The position numbers and the translations under genes are program-made. From Diplonema papillatum (lineage: Eukaryota; Euglenozoa; Diplonemea; Diplonemida; Diplonemidae): DNA of 64,000 nucleotides. The notes under the pieces were generated by a model. That model saw only the letters and a list, made by a program, of their open reading frames with translations, did no database searches and had not been told where the DNA came from. The stretch spans positions 56,001-120,000 of the forward strand of contig JAPJBO010000064.1 in the NCBI GenBank assembly GCA_030068145.1, in the 5' to 3' direction. Position 1 is the first letter of the stretch. Each line of letters opens with the position of its first letter. Shown one piece after another: positions 11,214-22,210 of this stretch.

Positions 11214-12954
11214 GCTAGCTGCTTGCGTGTTGCCAGCGGGTCGCAGATCGAAAATGAAAAAAGACTTTGTTTGTGCGCACTTACTTCAAACCTGTTTTGT
11301 TCATCTAACGGGAGTGAGGATAGTACGCTGCCATCGACCTGTTTTTGTTCTCGACAAATTGCATTTGTTAGACACAAAAAAGAAGCACAAACAGTCGAAA
11401 GACACTGTACGCCCAGACGGGAAACAAAAATAGCCAGCCGGAAAATGCTCGCGCGTAAAAACGTGTTGTTCCCTAATTCCATCGGCAACACCTTGCGGCA
11501 TGCACAGTGCGCGCAGCCGACGCCGGAGGGAAGTCAGCAGCTTGCTTTAGTCGTCCAGGTCGAAGACATACCGCCCCTCTGAACGAACTCGGAAGGCAGT
11601 TGAAACTAATTCGATGCAACAAAAACCACTCCAGAAGAAAAAGAAATGTGAAAACGGGTTTTTGCCTAGAGGCTTTTCGTGTTAGTGTTCGTGAAAGAAT
11701 GACCTCCGCCAGGGAAGTCTTCACACTATTATTAATTACTATTCCTGCGTGACGTCGCTACCAATTTAAAAGTGTTTGGAGGGAGATCGTTCGGCTGTTT
11801 GCTACTGATCTTACACTGAAGATGTGTTATCCACAAACTTCTGGTCATTAATATGCTAGCCATGACTACTTGCAGAATACGCGGTCGCACGCGACCGCGA
11901 CGGGACCTTTTTCCAACCAGCAAGACCAGCAACAAGTCAAAAGCGCGCCCTTCAAGCTACTTCCCTGAACGCAGCCGACTAAACCGGCGAACAACAAAAA
12001 GTCTGCACATGAATAATAAATAAACCGGATGGACCCTAACGTGCTCTAAAGCAGGGACCGATCTCCCACTTTCGTGAGAAAACGCGAAGAAACCACGCAT
12101 CTTTTTTACCCTACGCCGGCTAGTTGTTGTATTCGAGGAGCAAACTGTCAAGAGATCCGCAACTATTCTCGCTACAAAAGTACTGCTTTTCAAGCCACCG
12201 CCCATCTGGCCATTGGTACCCCGCCTGATGACACAGCACCCAGCAATGGTTCTTGCCATGCCGGTCCACTCCTGTCCCCTGAAACCGCACCGCATTGTCT
12301 GCCCTCTCCATCACCTAGTGACTAATGCAGGCCATCGCTACCCGTCGGCCCCTTGTTGATGCGTTAGCGGAGTCATTTTCACTCAAATGAGTACCACTAT
12401 CATCGGAGATGAACCGACTTACGGTTTAGGATGCATTATCTCTTGCTAGCACGCGGGTACATATGGGCGATGTTACCTGCATGCACGCATTACCTTGGGC
12501 GGTGCCGAAAAAGGAGCCCCTGCAACTAATCAGGAAGGACTACCCATGCGCAAACCAAACTCAAGCAACTGAATTTTCTGAAGCCACGGGTCAAACTCGA
12601 CGAAGACCTGGCGGTTCGTTTAGCCCAGAAGCGGCTTCGCTTGCGTGCCTGGGAACATGTTTACTCAGCACCCCAAGCGCAATGTGCGTCCGTCAGAAAG
12701 CCGTTTCAGACAAAAATCTCTACTTAGAGCCATGGTGCGAACAATGGACCGATACGGTTTACAGGGCAACTCCTGCTCAACTTGTAAGACGTGGGGAGCC
12801 CAAGAACACTCACCTAACCTGGCGAGAACTTGGTGTCGGTCACAAATTGTTTCGAACCTGACTCGCCAAAGCGACCAAGTAAGGTGTACACGAAAGAAGC
12901 CATGCATGCCCCCACAAACCCACCCGTATTAGCTTTAAAAGAACCCATTCGACG

Positions 12955-13010
12955 AAAGTCACCCGGAGACTCTAAAATCCCGGATTCTCAAGCGAACTAT
13001 AACTCTAAAA
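12955..13010 (+). repeat. short dispersed element (complete-looking copy)
   Basis: Near-consensus copy of the short element: cgacgaaagtcacc, then GGAGACTCTAAAATCCCGG, then CTCAAGCGAACTATAACTC and an A-rich end. Other copies or part-copies lie near 1345, 2590, 6196, 18860, 29434, 30490, 36475, 55518, 55997 and 63898, with a possible minus-strand copy near 26546-26585. Confidence 0.75.
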
Positions 13011-13263
13011 AAATGTATAGCCGACCTATCGGCCTTTGTGCGAGCGCTCTTGTATAAAGAGTATTCGGGCTTACCACCTAACATTATTATGCAAGCAAAA
13101 CAAATATCGCAAGCAACACAAGTCTCGCAAGCACTTCACTTTGACCAAGGACGCTTGCCTCACTGCCTTACAGAGTGAAAATGTTCGTTGTCTTCATTTG
13201 CTTTGCAAGAAGGCGAATCCACAAGCGAATCACGAAGTAAGGCACCACCAAGCAGGCATCTTA

Positions 13264-14050
13264 GAGTTTTGCTTGTGATGGTGACCTCCAGCCAAGCGCC
13301 CTGCAAAGCCAGTCTAAGCCGGCCAAGCCAACACCAGCGAGATTTCGTACAACAAAAAGAAACAGACACCCGCTCTTTTCTGCAGGAGAGCCCGCGTGAA
13401 ACACAGGTCCGGATTTCCTTGAGAACTGCCACTCGTCGACTCCTCACGAGTAGCTGTCCCACGATTTCTGAGGCTGCTCACGAATCTTTACGTTCGGTGC
13501 CACTTCAAAACCCTCATTTTTTCGAAGGCCATTGTCGTCCGTCTTCTGCTCCGATGGCATGAAGCATAACCGGAAACCTTCTCTCTTTCTTTGTATAAGC
13601 ACCTGCTTTGCAGGAAATACTGGTGGATGCTGCCGGTTGCGAAATCTCAAAGGAGGAAAATGTGCTGCAGGTTAGTGTACTACTCGTCAGCATGCCGATG
13701 ACTTCCCTACTATCGCAACAGGAGTCCAATCGCGAAAGAGGAAAATGTGCTGTATCCCACACGAAACACAGGTAGATCTGGATTTAGTGGCGAGCGTTAG
13801 CGCTCAGCACAAAAGGCCCCCCCTGCAGCTGTATTGTTTCTCCCTCTCTAGCCTCCTTCGAAATATGCACACGGCAACCTCCAGAGTATCTTTGCAAGGG
13901 TCTGCTCCAAGCATCCTCAACAACGACAAACCAACCTTGTTTCGCGCGGCAGGAAAATATGCACTTTGTTTGCATTTTTTGATCTAGAAGCCTCTCTCCC
14001 CATACCCTAGCCTCGAGCCGAGTTCGTAGCTTTTAGGCATGTTTGTGTGA
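13264..14050 (+). repeat. segmental duplication, unit 1
   Basis: Starts at gagttttgcttgtg. The same order of sequence reappears directly after it (14051-14646) with few substitutions. Unit 1 holds an extra ~190 bp (about 13740-13927) that is the 3' half of the MITE-like repeat; unit 2 lacks it, so unit 2 suffered a deletion or unit 1 an insertion after duplication. Confidence 0.8.
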
Positions 14051-14646
14051 GAGTTTTGCTTGTGCTGGTGACCTCCAGCCAAGCGCTGCAAAGCCAGTCT
14101 AAGCCGGCCAAGCCAACACCAGCGAGATTTCGTACAACAAAAAGAAACAGACACCCGCTCTTTTCTGCAGGAGAGCCCGCGTGAAACACAGGTCCGGATT
14201 TCCTTGAGAACTGCCACTCGTCGACTCCTCACGAGTAGCTGTCCCACGATTTCTGAGGCTGCTCACGAATCTTTACGTTCGGTGCCCCACTTCAAACCCT
14301 CATTTTTTTGAAGGCCATTGTCGTCCGTCTTCTGCTCCGATGGCATGAAGCACAACCGGAAACCCTCTCTCTTTCTTTGTATGCGCACCTGCTTTGCAGG
14401 TGCTACTTGAGGAGGCTGCAAGTTGCGGAATCTCAAGAGGAAAATGTGCTGCAGGTTAGTGTGGTACTCGTCAGCATGCCGATGACTTCCCACTATCGCA
14501 ACAGGAGTCCAATCTCGAACGAGAAACCAACCTTGTTTCGCGCGGCAGGAAAATATGCACTTTGTTTGCATTTTTTGATCTAGAAGTCTCTCTCCCCATG
14601 CCCTAGCCTCGAGCCGAGTTCGTAGCTTTTAGGCATGTTTGTGTGA
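14051..14646 (+). repeat. segmental duplication, unit 2
   Basis: Tandem copy of 13264-14050, shorter by the internal ~190 bp segment. Both units end with the same gcatttttgatctagaag...gcatgtttgtgtga tail. Confidence 0.8.
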
Positions 14647-15099
14647 CGCGTAGAAACGCAGTAGTCCAACCCTTCCGCTCCCTTCTGCTTTTTCAGCCAC
14701 CGGCCAGCACAGCACCGTAAGGAACACGGAGTGCAAAGCACCGTTCAGCGGGTCGAGTCACGCTGCACGCCATGCTGGGGGCTATCTCGGGTTCTGTTGA
14801 GACCTGCCGCATTTTTGCCAAAATGCGCCAGTTCACGGCATGGTGCTGCACGACCTCGATACCATGCATGTTTGATGTCAGCATCAAGTCTTCTTCGAGG
14901 AAAAAAGAGCGAGACAGGCGAGTGCAAGACAGCGGAAGCTGGGAATGAGCCCATGCGGGGGGCTGGGACCCTCTGGCTTTTTTCCTGTTCTTCGCCGTGC
15001 CATGCGCACCCAGTTACCCTTCTGGGGCATCATATGCTAATCCGTGTGCTAAAAACCCGCATACCTGCTGCTACACTACGCCGTGAAGCCCAGCCTCGG

Positions 15100-16720
15100 G
15101 AAGCTGGAGTTAAAGAGGGTGTGCCCGGGTCACACCCGAAAAGCGGGTGTGCTCCAAACAAAACGCGTGTAAATGCGCAGCCGAAAAGCGGAGGGGATGT
15201 GACAACCACTCTTTAGCTCCAGCTGCTGAGGAGGTGCTGTGTGATGGACTCCGCCGTGCAGAGGTGTGCTGGTACGCACGCACCAGACGCGTTGTCGTTG
15301 CTTGCCGAGCTGCGTCACATCGCGGGACCCCGACCCCTCCTTCTGTTTCCAGTATCTGCGTTTCGAACCTCCACAGCAGGGGTAGGAAAAGGGGCAGCGG
15401 GGAAGGCGGAGCCCCATGAGAGCACAAAGTTGCAAGAAGCTGGCATGGAAAGGCACCGAGAGGAGTTGAACAGGGTGTGCCCGAGTCACACCCGAAAAGC
15501 GGGTGTGTAAATGCACACCCGAAACTCGGGTGTAACACCCGCTTTTGAACTCCAGCTTCTGAGGCTGGACTCGCTTGAGTCTCCTCCCCTTCTTCTGTTG
15601 GTGGGTAGCGCCCATGAGAGCGCAAAGTTGGAAGAAGCTGGCATGGGAAGGCATCGAGAGGAGTTGAACAGGGTGTGCCCAAGTCACTCCCGAATAGCGG
15701 GTGTGTTAATGCACACCCGAAACTCGGGTGTAACGCCCGCTTTTGAACTCCAGCTTCTGAGGCTGGACTCGCTCGAGTCTCCTCCCCTTCTTCTGTTGGT
15801 GGGTAGCGCCCATGAGAGCGCAAAGTTGGAGAAGCTGGCATGGGAAGGCATCGAGAGGAGTTGAACAGGGTGTGCCCAAGTCACACCCGAAAAGCGGGTG
15901 TGTTAATGCACACCCGAAATCGGGTGTAACGCCCGCTTTTGAACTCCAGCTTCTGAGGCTGGACTCGCTCGAGTCTCCTCCCCTTCTTCTGTTGGTGGGT
16001 AGCGCCCATGAGAGCGCAAAGTTGGAGAAGCTGGCATGGGAAGGCATCGAGAGGAGTTGAACAGGGTGTGCCCAAGTCACACCCGAAAAGCGGGTGTGTT
16101 AATGCACACCCGAAATCGGGTGTAACGCCCGCTTTTGAACTCCAGCTTCTGAGGCTGGACTCGCTCGAGTCTCCTCCCCTTCTTCTGTTGGTGGGTAGCG
16201 CCCATGAGAGCGCAAAGTTGGAGAAGCTGGCATGGGAAGGCATCGAGAGGAGTTGAACAGGGTGTGCCCAAGTCACACCCGAAAAGCGGGTGTGTTAATG
16301 CACACCCGAAATCGGGTGTAACGCCCGCTTTTGAACTCCAGCTTCTGAGGCTGGACTCGCTCGAGTCTCCTCCCCTTCTTCTGTTGGTGGGTAGCGCCCA
16401 TGAGAGCGCAAAGTTGGAAGAAGCTGGCATGGGAAGGCATCGAGAGGAGTTGAACAGGGTGTGCCCAAGTCACACCCGAAAAGCGGGTGTGCTGCCACTG
16501 TGTAAATGCACACCGAAACTCGGGTGTAGCACCCGCTTTTTGAACTCCAGCTTCTAAGGCTGGACTCGCTCGATTCTCCTCCCCTTCAACAAAACTACGC
16601 ACTTCTTCTGTCCGTATCTGTGTTTTCAACCTCCACCGCAGGGGTAGGAAAAGGGGCGGGCTGAGGGTGTGTGCAGCGGGGAAGGCGGGGGGTGGGTAGC
16701 GCCTATGAGAGCGCAAAGTT
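15100..16720 (+). repeat. tandem array of ~196-bp units with hairpins
   Basis: The anchor ttgaacagggtgtgcc falls at about 15466, 15664, 15861, 16057, 16253 and 16450, giving spacings of 196-198 bp; a divergent first unit begins near 15110. Each unit has two perfect stem-loops, CACACCCG-aaaag-CGGGTGTG and ACACCCGA-aa-TCGGGTGT, and a third, TCCAGC...GCTGGA. Each also has gcccatgagagcgcaaagttgg, the same sequence that surrounds the possible start codon of the downstream GNAT gene (16705). Inner units are nearly identical, meaning recent or ongoing homogenisation. The many open frames here follow from the repeat and are not genes. Confidence 0.9.
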
Positions 16721-16955
16721 GGAAGAAGCTAGCATGGGAAGGCATCGAGACAGAGGGCATGAAGGCCGTGCGTGAGAGGCTCCGGGAAGAGCGGCTGGTC
16801 TCCCGCATCGTGCGCCCGCAGGAGAACCCGTCGTTCCACAGGTTCATCGACGACACCGCCACGTGGCCGGTGCTGGACGACAGGACAAAGCAGCCGGGGC
16901 TGCCCTGGAGAAGCCGCCTGAACCGTGACCGACCCTCCGCTGACATTCACCCCGG
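16705..16955 (+). CDS. GNAT-like acetyltransferase, exon 1 (putative)
   Basis: GC-rich open exon. Two in-frame ATGs are possible, 16705 (within the repeat-derived sequence) and 16759; the latter gives 65 codons. It ends before GTCTGC at 16956, leaving two bases that join the G at 18453 in frame. The peptide is basic and not recognised by itself (RERLREERLVSRIV... to ...SADIHPG). The link to exon 2 rests on matching phase, same strand and coding-like base composition, so it is less sure than exons 2-3. Confidence 0.5.
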
Positions 16956-17221
16956 GTCTGCTTCCACCTTAATTTGAGCCAGTTCACCTACCCCCCCTGA
17001 AAACGATCTGAGCTCGATTCCGGCAATTGCACTCGGAGACCGACGAGCCAGAAGGTAACAAGCGCCGGCAACATGACACGGCGCCTGAGAGGTAAGTACA
17101 CGAAAAAAGTGAGCAGATGCAGAGATTGTTTGCATTCTAACCCAAAACGATTCCACTTTTTCCCACCACAACCCCAACCGCGTATTTTTTTTTTGATTTG
17201 CGTTTGAAACACCCCATCATC

Positions 17222-18241
17222 TTAAGCAAATTTAACGCTAAACATCGACAAAAGGTTGCCCGGAGACTGTTGACCCCGGGAATCTCAAGCAAATTTAACT
17301 CTAGAAATTGACAAAAGGTTGCCCGGAGACTGTTGACCCCGGGAATCTCGAGCAAATTTAACTCTAGAAATTGACAAAAGGTTGCCCGGAGACTGTTGAC
17401 CCCGGGAATCTCGAGCAAATTTAACTCTAGAAATTGACAAAAGGTTGCCCGGAGACTGTTGACCCCGGGAATCTCGAGCAAATTTAACTCTAGAAATTGA
17501 CAAAAGGTTGCCCGGAGACTGTTGACCCCGGGAATCTCGAGCAAATTTAACTCTAGAAATTGACAAAAGGTTGCCCGGAGACTGTTGACCCCGGGAATCT
17601 CGAGCAAATTTAACTCTAGAAATTGACAAAAGGTTGCCCGGAGACTGTTGACCCCGGGAATCTCGAGCAAATTTAACTCTAGAAATTGACAAAAGGTTGC
17701 CCGGAGACTGTTGACCCCGGGAATCTCGAGCAAATTTAACTCTAGAAATTGACAAAAGGTTGCCCGGAGACTGTTGACCCCGGGAATCTCGAGCAAATTT
17801 AACTCTAGAAATTGACAAAAGGTTGCCCGGAGACTGTTGACCCCGGGAATCTCGAGCAAATTTAACTCTAGAAATTGACAAAAGGTTGCCCGGAGACTGT
17901 TGACCCCGGGAATCTCGAGCAAATTTAACTCTAGAAATTGACAAAAGGTTGCCCGGAGACTGTTGACCCCGGGAATCTCGAGCAAATTTAACTCTAGAAA
18001 TTGACAAAAGGTTGCCCGGAGACTGTTGACCCCGGGAATCTCGAGCAAATTTAACTCTAGAAATTGACAAAAGGTTGCCCGGAGACTGTTGACCCCGGGA
18101 ATCTCGAGCAGATTTAACTCTAGAAATTGACAAAAGGTTGCCCGGAGACTGTTGACCCCGGGAATCTCGAGCAAATTTAACTCTAGAAATTGACAAAAGG
18201 TTGCCCGGAGACTGTTGACCCCGGGAATCTCGAGCAAGCTT
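17222..18241 (+). repeat. 63-bp satellite, 16 near-identical copies, in an intron
   Basis: ttgcccggagactg recurs every 63 bp from 17256 to 18201 (16 occurrences). Copies differ only at the edges and by one A-to-G change near 18111. Since 63 is a multiple of three, long open frames (332 and 366 codons on the minus strand) arise and should be ignored. The unit contains CCGGAGACTG, CCCGGGAATCTC and AAATTTAACTCTAGAAA in the same order as the dispersed short element, so the array looks like a tandem amplification of it. It occupies most of the inferred first intron (16956-18452) of the GNAT-like gene. Confidence 0.95.
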
Positions 18242-18452
18242 TAACACGGAAACAGTCTGGAAAAATTCAAGTAACTTAAGCATGCGTTAGTCTAGCCCGA
18301 TACAGCAAAAGCTTCGTACCGCCCACCGACCGCCTGCACCCAAACTGAACCTCACAAAACAAACAAAAGGTCGAGACACACCAATCTGTACGCCCCACGG
18401 GATCGTCGGAAACACAAGCCGCAGTCCTAAAAAAAAGTCTCTAAACCACCAG

Positions 18453-18735
18453 GTTGCGCCCGTGGGACAGCCGGGAGCTCTTCAGGGACGTCCCGACCCC
18501 TGCAAACGTGGCGCAGGTCTTGGCCAACCCCTTAAAAGTCGGCGTTTTCGAAAGCAAGTCGGACTCCCCCGAAAAGCTGATCGGCGCCCTCGTGTACGAC
18601 ACTAACGGGGCACTCGAGGGCAGTCAGTCCGGAATCTTTCAGCTGGTAGCTACGGCGCCGAGCCACAGAAGCCGGTCCATCGCGACGCTTCTCGTCCTTG
18701 GCATGCTTGAACACATGAGGCTGGAAGGGTGCGAG
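18453..18735 (+). CDS. GNAT-like acetyltransferase, exon 2
   Basis: Internal exon between acceptor accaccag and donor GTATGC. It encodes the core of a GNAT-like fold: KVGVFES and KLIGALVYD (beta strands), GIFQLVATAPSHRSRSIATL (motif A, where the family's R/Q-x-x-G-x-G/A loop reads R-S-R-S-I-A) and the helix LLVLGMLEHMRLEGCE. Proteins of this family move an acetyl group from acetyl-CoA to an amine; the substrate cannot be told. The loop lacks the usual glycine, so activity is open. Phase 0 at the 3' end agrees with exon 3. Confidence 0.65.
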
Positions 18736-19172
18736 GTATGCTGCCGTCTATCACTGTTCATCCTATTTTGCTGGGGTCTTGGTTGTTATCGAGGCACCAC
18801 AGCAAACTTCGCTCGTACGCACAAACAACGGTCAACTACCCCTACAGACGGGGCAGCATCGTGGAATCTTATAGAATCTCTTCTAATCCACAAATAACGC
18901 TAGAATCTCGTTGCTGAAATGTAAGCGAAGACGACAAAACAAGTGTCATTAGAGACTCAACAGAATGCGGGTTCTGAGCAAAAGAAGGGGTGTCCTTTCG
19001 CATTCTTATAGCCAGAACGTCGTCAAATCGTGCAATGCTGTAGAAACTGTGGTTGAAAGGTCAGAAAATGTACAAATGCCATGAGAACCGCACCCTTAAC
19101 TTCCAACACGTACAGTCGTGCCACGCTATGGTGCCTCCTAGCGACGTTCTCACTCGACCGTGGCTGCTGCAG

Positions 19173-19286
19173 TGGCTGGAGCTCCTCGACTTCGAGACCG
19201 CCGACGCGACCCGTGAAGGCACCGCCATCTTGAATACCGCCGCCTTCGGCACCGAGTCTTTTGTCGCCGACAAGCTGGCCGACTAG
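19173..19286 (+). CDS. GNAT-like acetyltransferase, last exon
   Basis: Follows acceptor gctgctgcag and reads in phase 0 from the previous exon: after ...RLEGCE it continues WLELLDFETADATREG and ends ...ADKLAD with TAG at 19284-19286. The beta-strand right after the motif A helix is the order expected in GNAT proteins. The whole three-exon protein would be about 197-215 residues, a normal size for a single-domain GNAT. Confidence 0.6.
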   Translation, partial: WLELLDFETADATREGTAILNTAAFGTESFVADKLAD

Positions 19287-21830
19287 GGGGAGAGTTCACC
19301 AGCCGCCGTCCCCACTTTCTCCGGCAGCTTGTCCGTCCGCAATAGCTGCCATCTTCACCAGCAGCTCTTGTGCGCTCTCACCAGTGCAGCACTTCATTTT
19401 AAATCGGGTTACATCGGGATCGGGAATAGTTCAGATCTATCGCTTCTTCGGTGCGATCACCCCTTGTGTGACAAGGAAAGCGTCCGACCAACGTTTCAAT
19501 GAGTGGCCCTACCTTTCCGAAGCGAACCACGAAGCTAGTAGTCCACTGGCACATACCTCGCACCTTATTCACAAGGCAACGAGTACAGAGCAGTCGACGC
19601 GCAGACGAGCAGTAACGCGGCCCGCGTCGCAGGTGGCACTAACCGAAGAAGCCCGTGCGGCAGGGAGTGGAGACGAGGTGATGCAAGACGAAGGGGAAGC
19701 GCGAAGCGACCAGCCCGGACGGACCAGCAAGACGCAAGAAGGAGGGGGACGCGACCCAGAGACCCGGGCTAAGTAGCCTGGAACTAGTGTGATGGACCGT
19801 TCTTCGGAGGGGCGCACGCACTCAAAGCTCGACTTATACACACCTTATTCACAGCTCATGACTGACGGCGTGCTTTGCTACGTTCCCGGAGCCGCTCGCA
19901 GGCACATGCCAGACACAACGTTTTTCTACTACCGTCTTGAAACACGGACCAGGAGTCTAACGCGAGGCTGAGGGTGGGTGTCAAACCCACAAGCCGCACT
20001 GAACAAGGTTGAGGAAGCAACACAGCCCGATTCTGATTTACTGGAAAGGGATTTGAGGTCAAATCGATCTGAAAGATGGTGGCCTGTGCCTGGATAGGAC
20101 GAAGTCGGGGAAAACCTTGGCGGAGGTCCGTTGCGATGTTGACGTCCACCCGTCCGCTCTTGGCCGTCTCGACGGGCTCGTGTTCAGCCCAAGCTCCAAG
20201 TACGCCGCGCATTGAATTGAAGCTCTTTGATTTGGGGAACCGGTGACCACTTGTCTCGTAGGTTCTCGGTTCTGCAGCACCACCGAACACGTGAAGCATG
20301 GCCCCCGTGTACGGCTTTCCCCGGCACACTTGTGCTCACAAAGAAAGGGGAGGTCGCTGCTCACCTGCCAGATCCATCCCCGGCCGGATCCAGCTGCTAC
20401 CCCCGTCACTACCATCATGGTGCTGATGCACATAGGCTCTTGCGGGCTTGCGCCTGGCTTGTGTCTCTTGACCTGCTTTCATTAGCACACGGCAACGGTC
20501 CATCCCCCCCCTCCTGATAAACCGGTGATGATCTTGTAATGGACAGCTCCAGGCAAAATCTATGCAGCTCCGGGGGATAGGGATGGACCTGGCAGAAAAC
20601 TGAGAATCACACGGAACCAAAAATGGTTTTCGGACGAAACAGAAGCTGTTGCCTTTTTCCCCAGCGCGGCCCGTTTCCCGCGTTCTTCTTTTCTGTTTAC
20701 TCAACCTTGCGGGGTAGCCTTAGAGTGCGTTGTGAAAGCTTCGAAGCCGTATTCGGCTGTTTCGCGGAAATGACGCCACCTCTCCTTGCGATGTTGCAGA
20801 GGTCGTTATCACGGACGTTATGTATTCAGAAGTGTAAACCGACCTATTCGCCGAGGCTGCTGCGAGCCTAGCTCGAGAGGGACCACTGAATGCACAAGAG
20901 CTGCACGTGTGTGTTGAGTCTAGTTCCGAAGGGCCATGCCTACAATGCCCGAGCCGCGAGATTCAAGACCAGGCGACCAAGAGAAGGAGGGGGACGCGAC
21001 CCAGAGACCTGGCGAAGTAGTCTAGGTCCCGTGTGACGAGCCTTTCTTCGGAGGGACTCACCGTCAACGTTTGACATGCAGCGAGAGCCAAGACCAGGCG
21101 ACCAAGAGAAGGCGGGGGACGCGGCCAGAGACCGGAGTCCTTCTTCGCAGGGACTCACGCAGTCAGGGTTTGCCATGCAGCAGTAGCGGAGTGTTCCAGC
21201 CCGAACTTGCCTTCAAACACGCTTACACATCTTCAGGGTCCTCCGCTTTTTTTTGCTGCTCTTTGCAATTACCTTCGTGCACGTTGCATGTGAGCTACAA
21301 TAAAGAAACCGAGCGAGTGGAAGAACCCGGGGAGTCGGAGGAGAGAGGACGGTGGACACTGCGAAACATCAGTAGTTGCATCGCCCTCTTTGCCCATCCC
21401 TCTCGCCCCCCCTTCCCGGGGGACGAGGAGGGAAACCGCCGAGGCGAGAAGGGGGCAACACAACAAAAAAGAAGAGAAAAAAACCGCAAAGAAAAGAAAC
21501 GCGCACGTTTTTTTTTTGCTCGCCCGGCGGCAGTAAGAAGACAAAAAAAAAAAAAAAAAAAAAAAAAACGCACATACAAAAGGTCGAAAGACACCAATCT
21601 GTACGTCCATTCGGGATCGTCGGAAACACAAAAAAAACCGAAGCGCGCAAACACGACAAAAAGAAATACCACACCTCCCACACTCGTGTGTTACCTTTAA
21701 GAAACCCTTGCTTGTCCCCAGTTGCCAGCGATTCTCGTCCCAAGGGGGAGCGCGGGGCCTGTTGGGAGTCGGAAGCGTTCGAATCTGTGGCCCTTGCTTC
21801 GTGCGAAGTGTTGGGCTAGTCTGACACTGT
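19287..21830. other. repeat region without supported genes
   Basis: Contains a repeat with gatggaccgttcttcggagg (19790; relatives at 855 and, more diverged, 21030 and 21140), a block at 20130-20345 related to the duplicated repeat at 59.1-59.6 kb, and purine-rich and poly(A) tracts (21465-21575). No exon-like stretch is convincing. Confidence 0.5.
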
Positions 21831-21840
21831 GAAGTAAAAA

Positions 21841-21990
21841 GGGGGGTCGAATAATAACACCTGTGTTATTATTCGATTTGTCGAAATACTAAAAGAAGTT
21901 TCGGGTAGCCGAACAGTAGCAGGATCAAATAGTGGTAGTGTTTTTAGACAACCAGACGCGTGTCGAATAACTGTTATTATTCGACCCCCC
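21841..21990. mobile_element. 150-bp MITE-like element with 19-bp terminal inverted repeats
   Basis: Left end GGGGGGTCGAATAATAACA and right end TGTTATTATTCGACCCCCC are exact reverse complements. The left end has a second inner inverted copy (tgttattattcga), giving a nested hairpin. No coding capacity, so it would need a transposase supplied in trans. It lies about 220 bp upstream of the gene at 22211. Confidence 0.75.
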
Positions 21991-22210
21991 CCCCCCTTTA
22001 AAAGAAACAACACCCACACCACGCACACACATACACACCCACGCAACACAAATCGCTGGCAGCACAAAAAAAGACTGAGAGCGGATTGGAAAAGGCGTCC
22101 AACCGCAGTCCGCGGCACGGCACAAAAAAAAGGAAAAAAAAAAAAAGAAACGAGGAGGAAGCCGAAGACAAAAGCAATAAACGGTCCGCGGGGCGACGCC
22201 GTGCCGGGCC

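Larger units (their letters stand above)
10982..15100. other. repeat region without supported genes
   Basis: Contains a 36-bp direct repeat (11142-11213), a block at about 11295-11400 that serves as the empty-site partner of an insertion at 36.5 kb, a short-element copy at about 12955-13010, the segmental duplication at 13264-14646, and short unsupported open frames. Nothing recognisable as an exon. Confidence 0.55.

Noticed and set aside
15110-16557. Repeated ~82-131-codon ORFs in the 196-bp array
   Set aside because: The same ORF recurs with each unit, the unit length is not a multiple of three, and there is no known domain.
17222-18241. CRISPR-like regular repeat array
   Set aside because: There are no unique spacers: the whole 63-bp unit repeats without interruption, and the surroundings are eukaryotic with no Cas genes.
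17137-18283. Two long minus-strand ORFs (366 and 332 codons) with 21-residue repeats
   Set aside because: They are a by-product of a 63-bp satellite whose unit is a multiple of three and lacks stops. Their composition reflects the repeat and no start, domain or flanking gene context supports them.
21269-21743. Phe-rich minus-strand ORFs
   Set aside because: They are poly(A)/purine tracts read in reverse; no other coding evidence.
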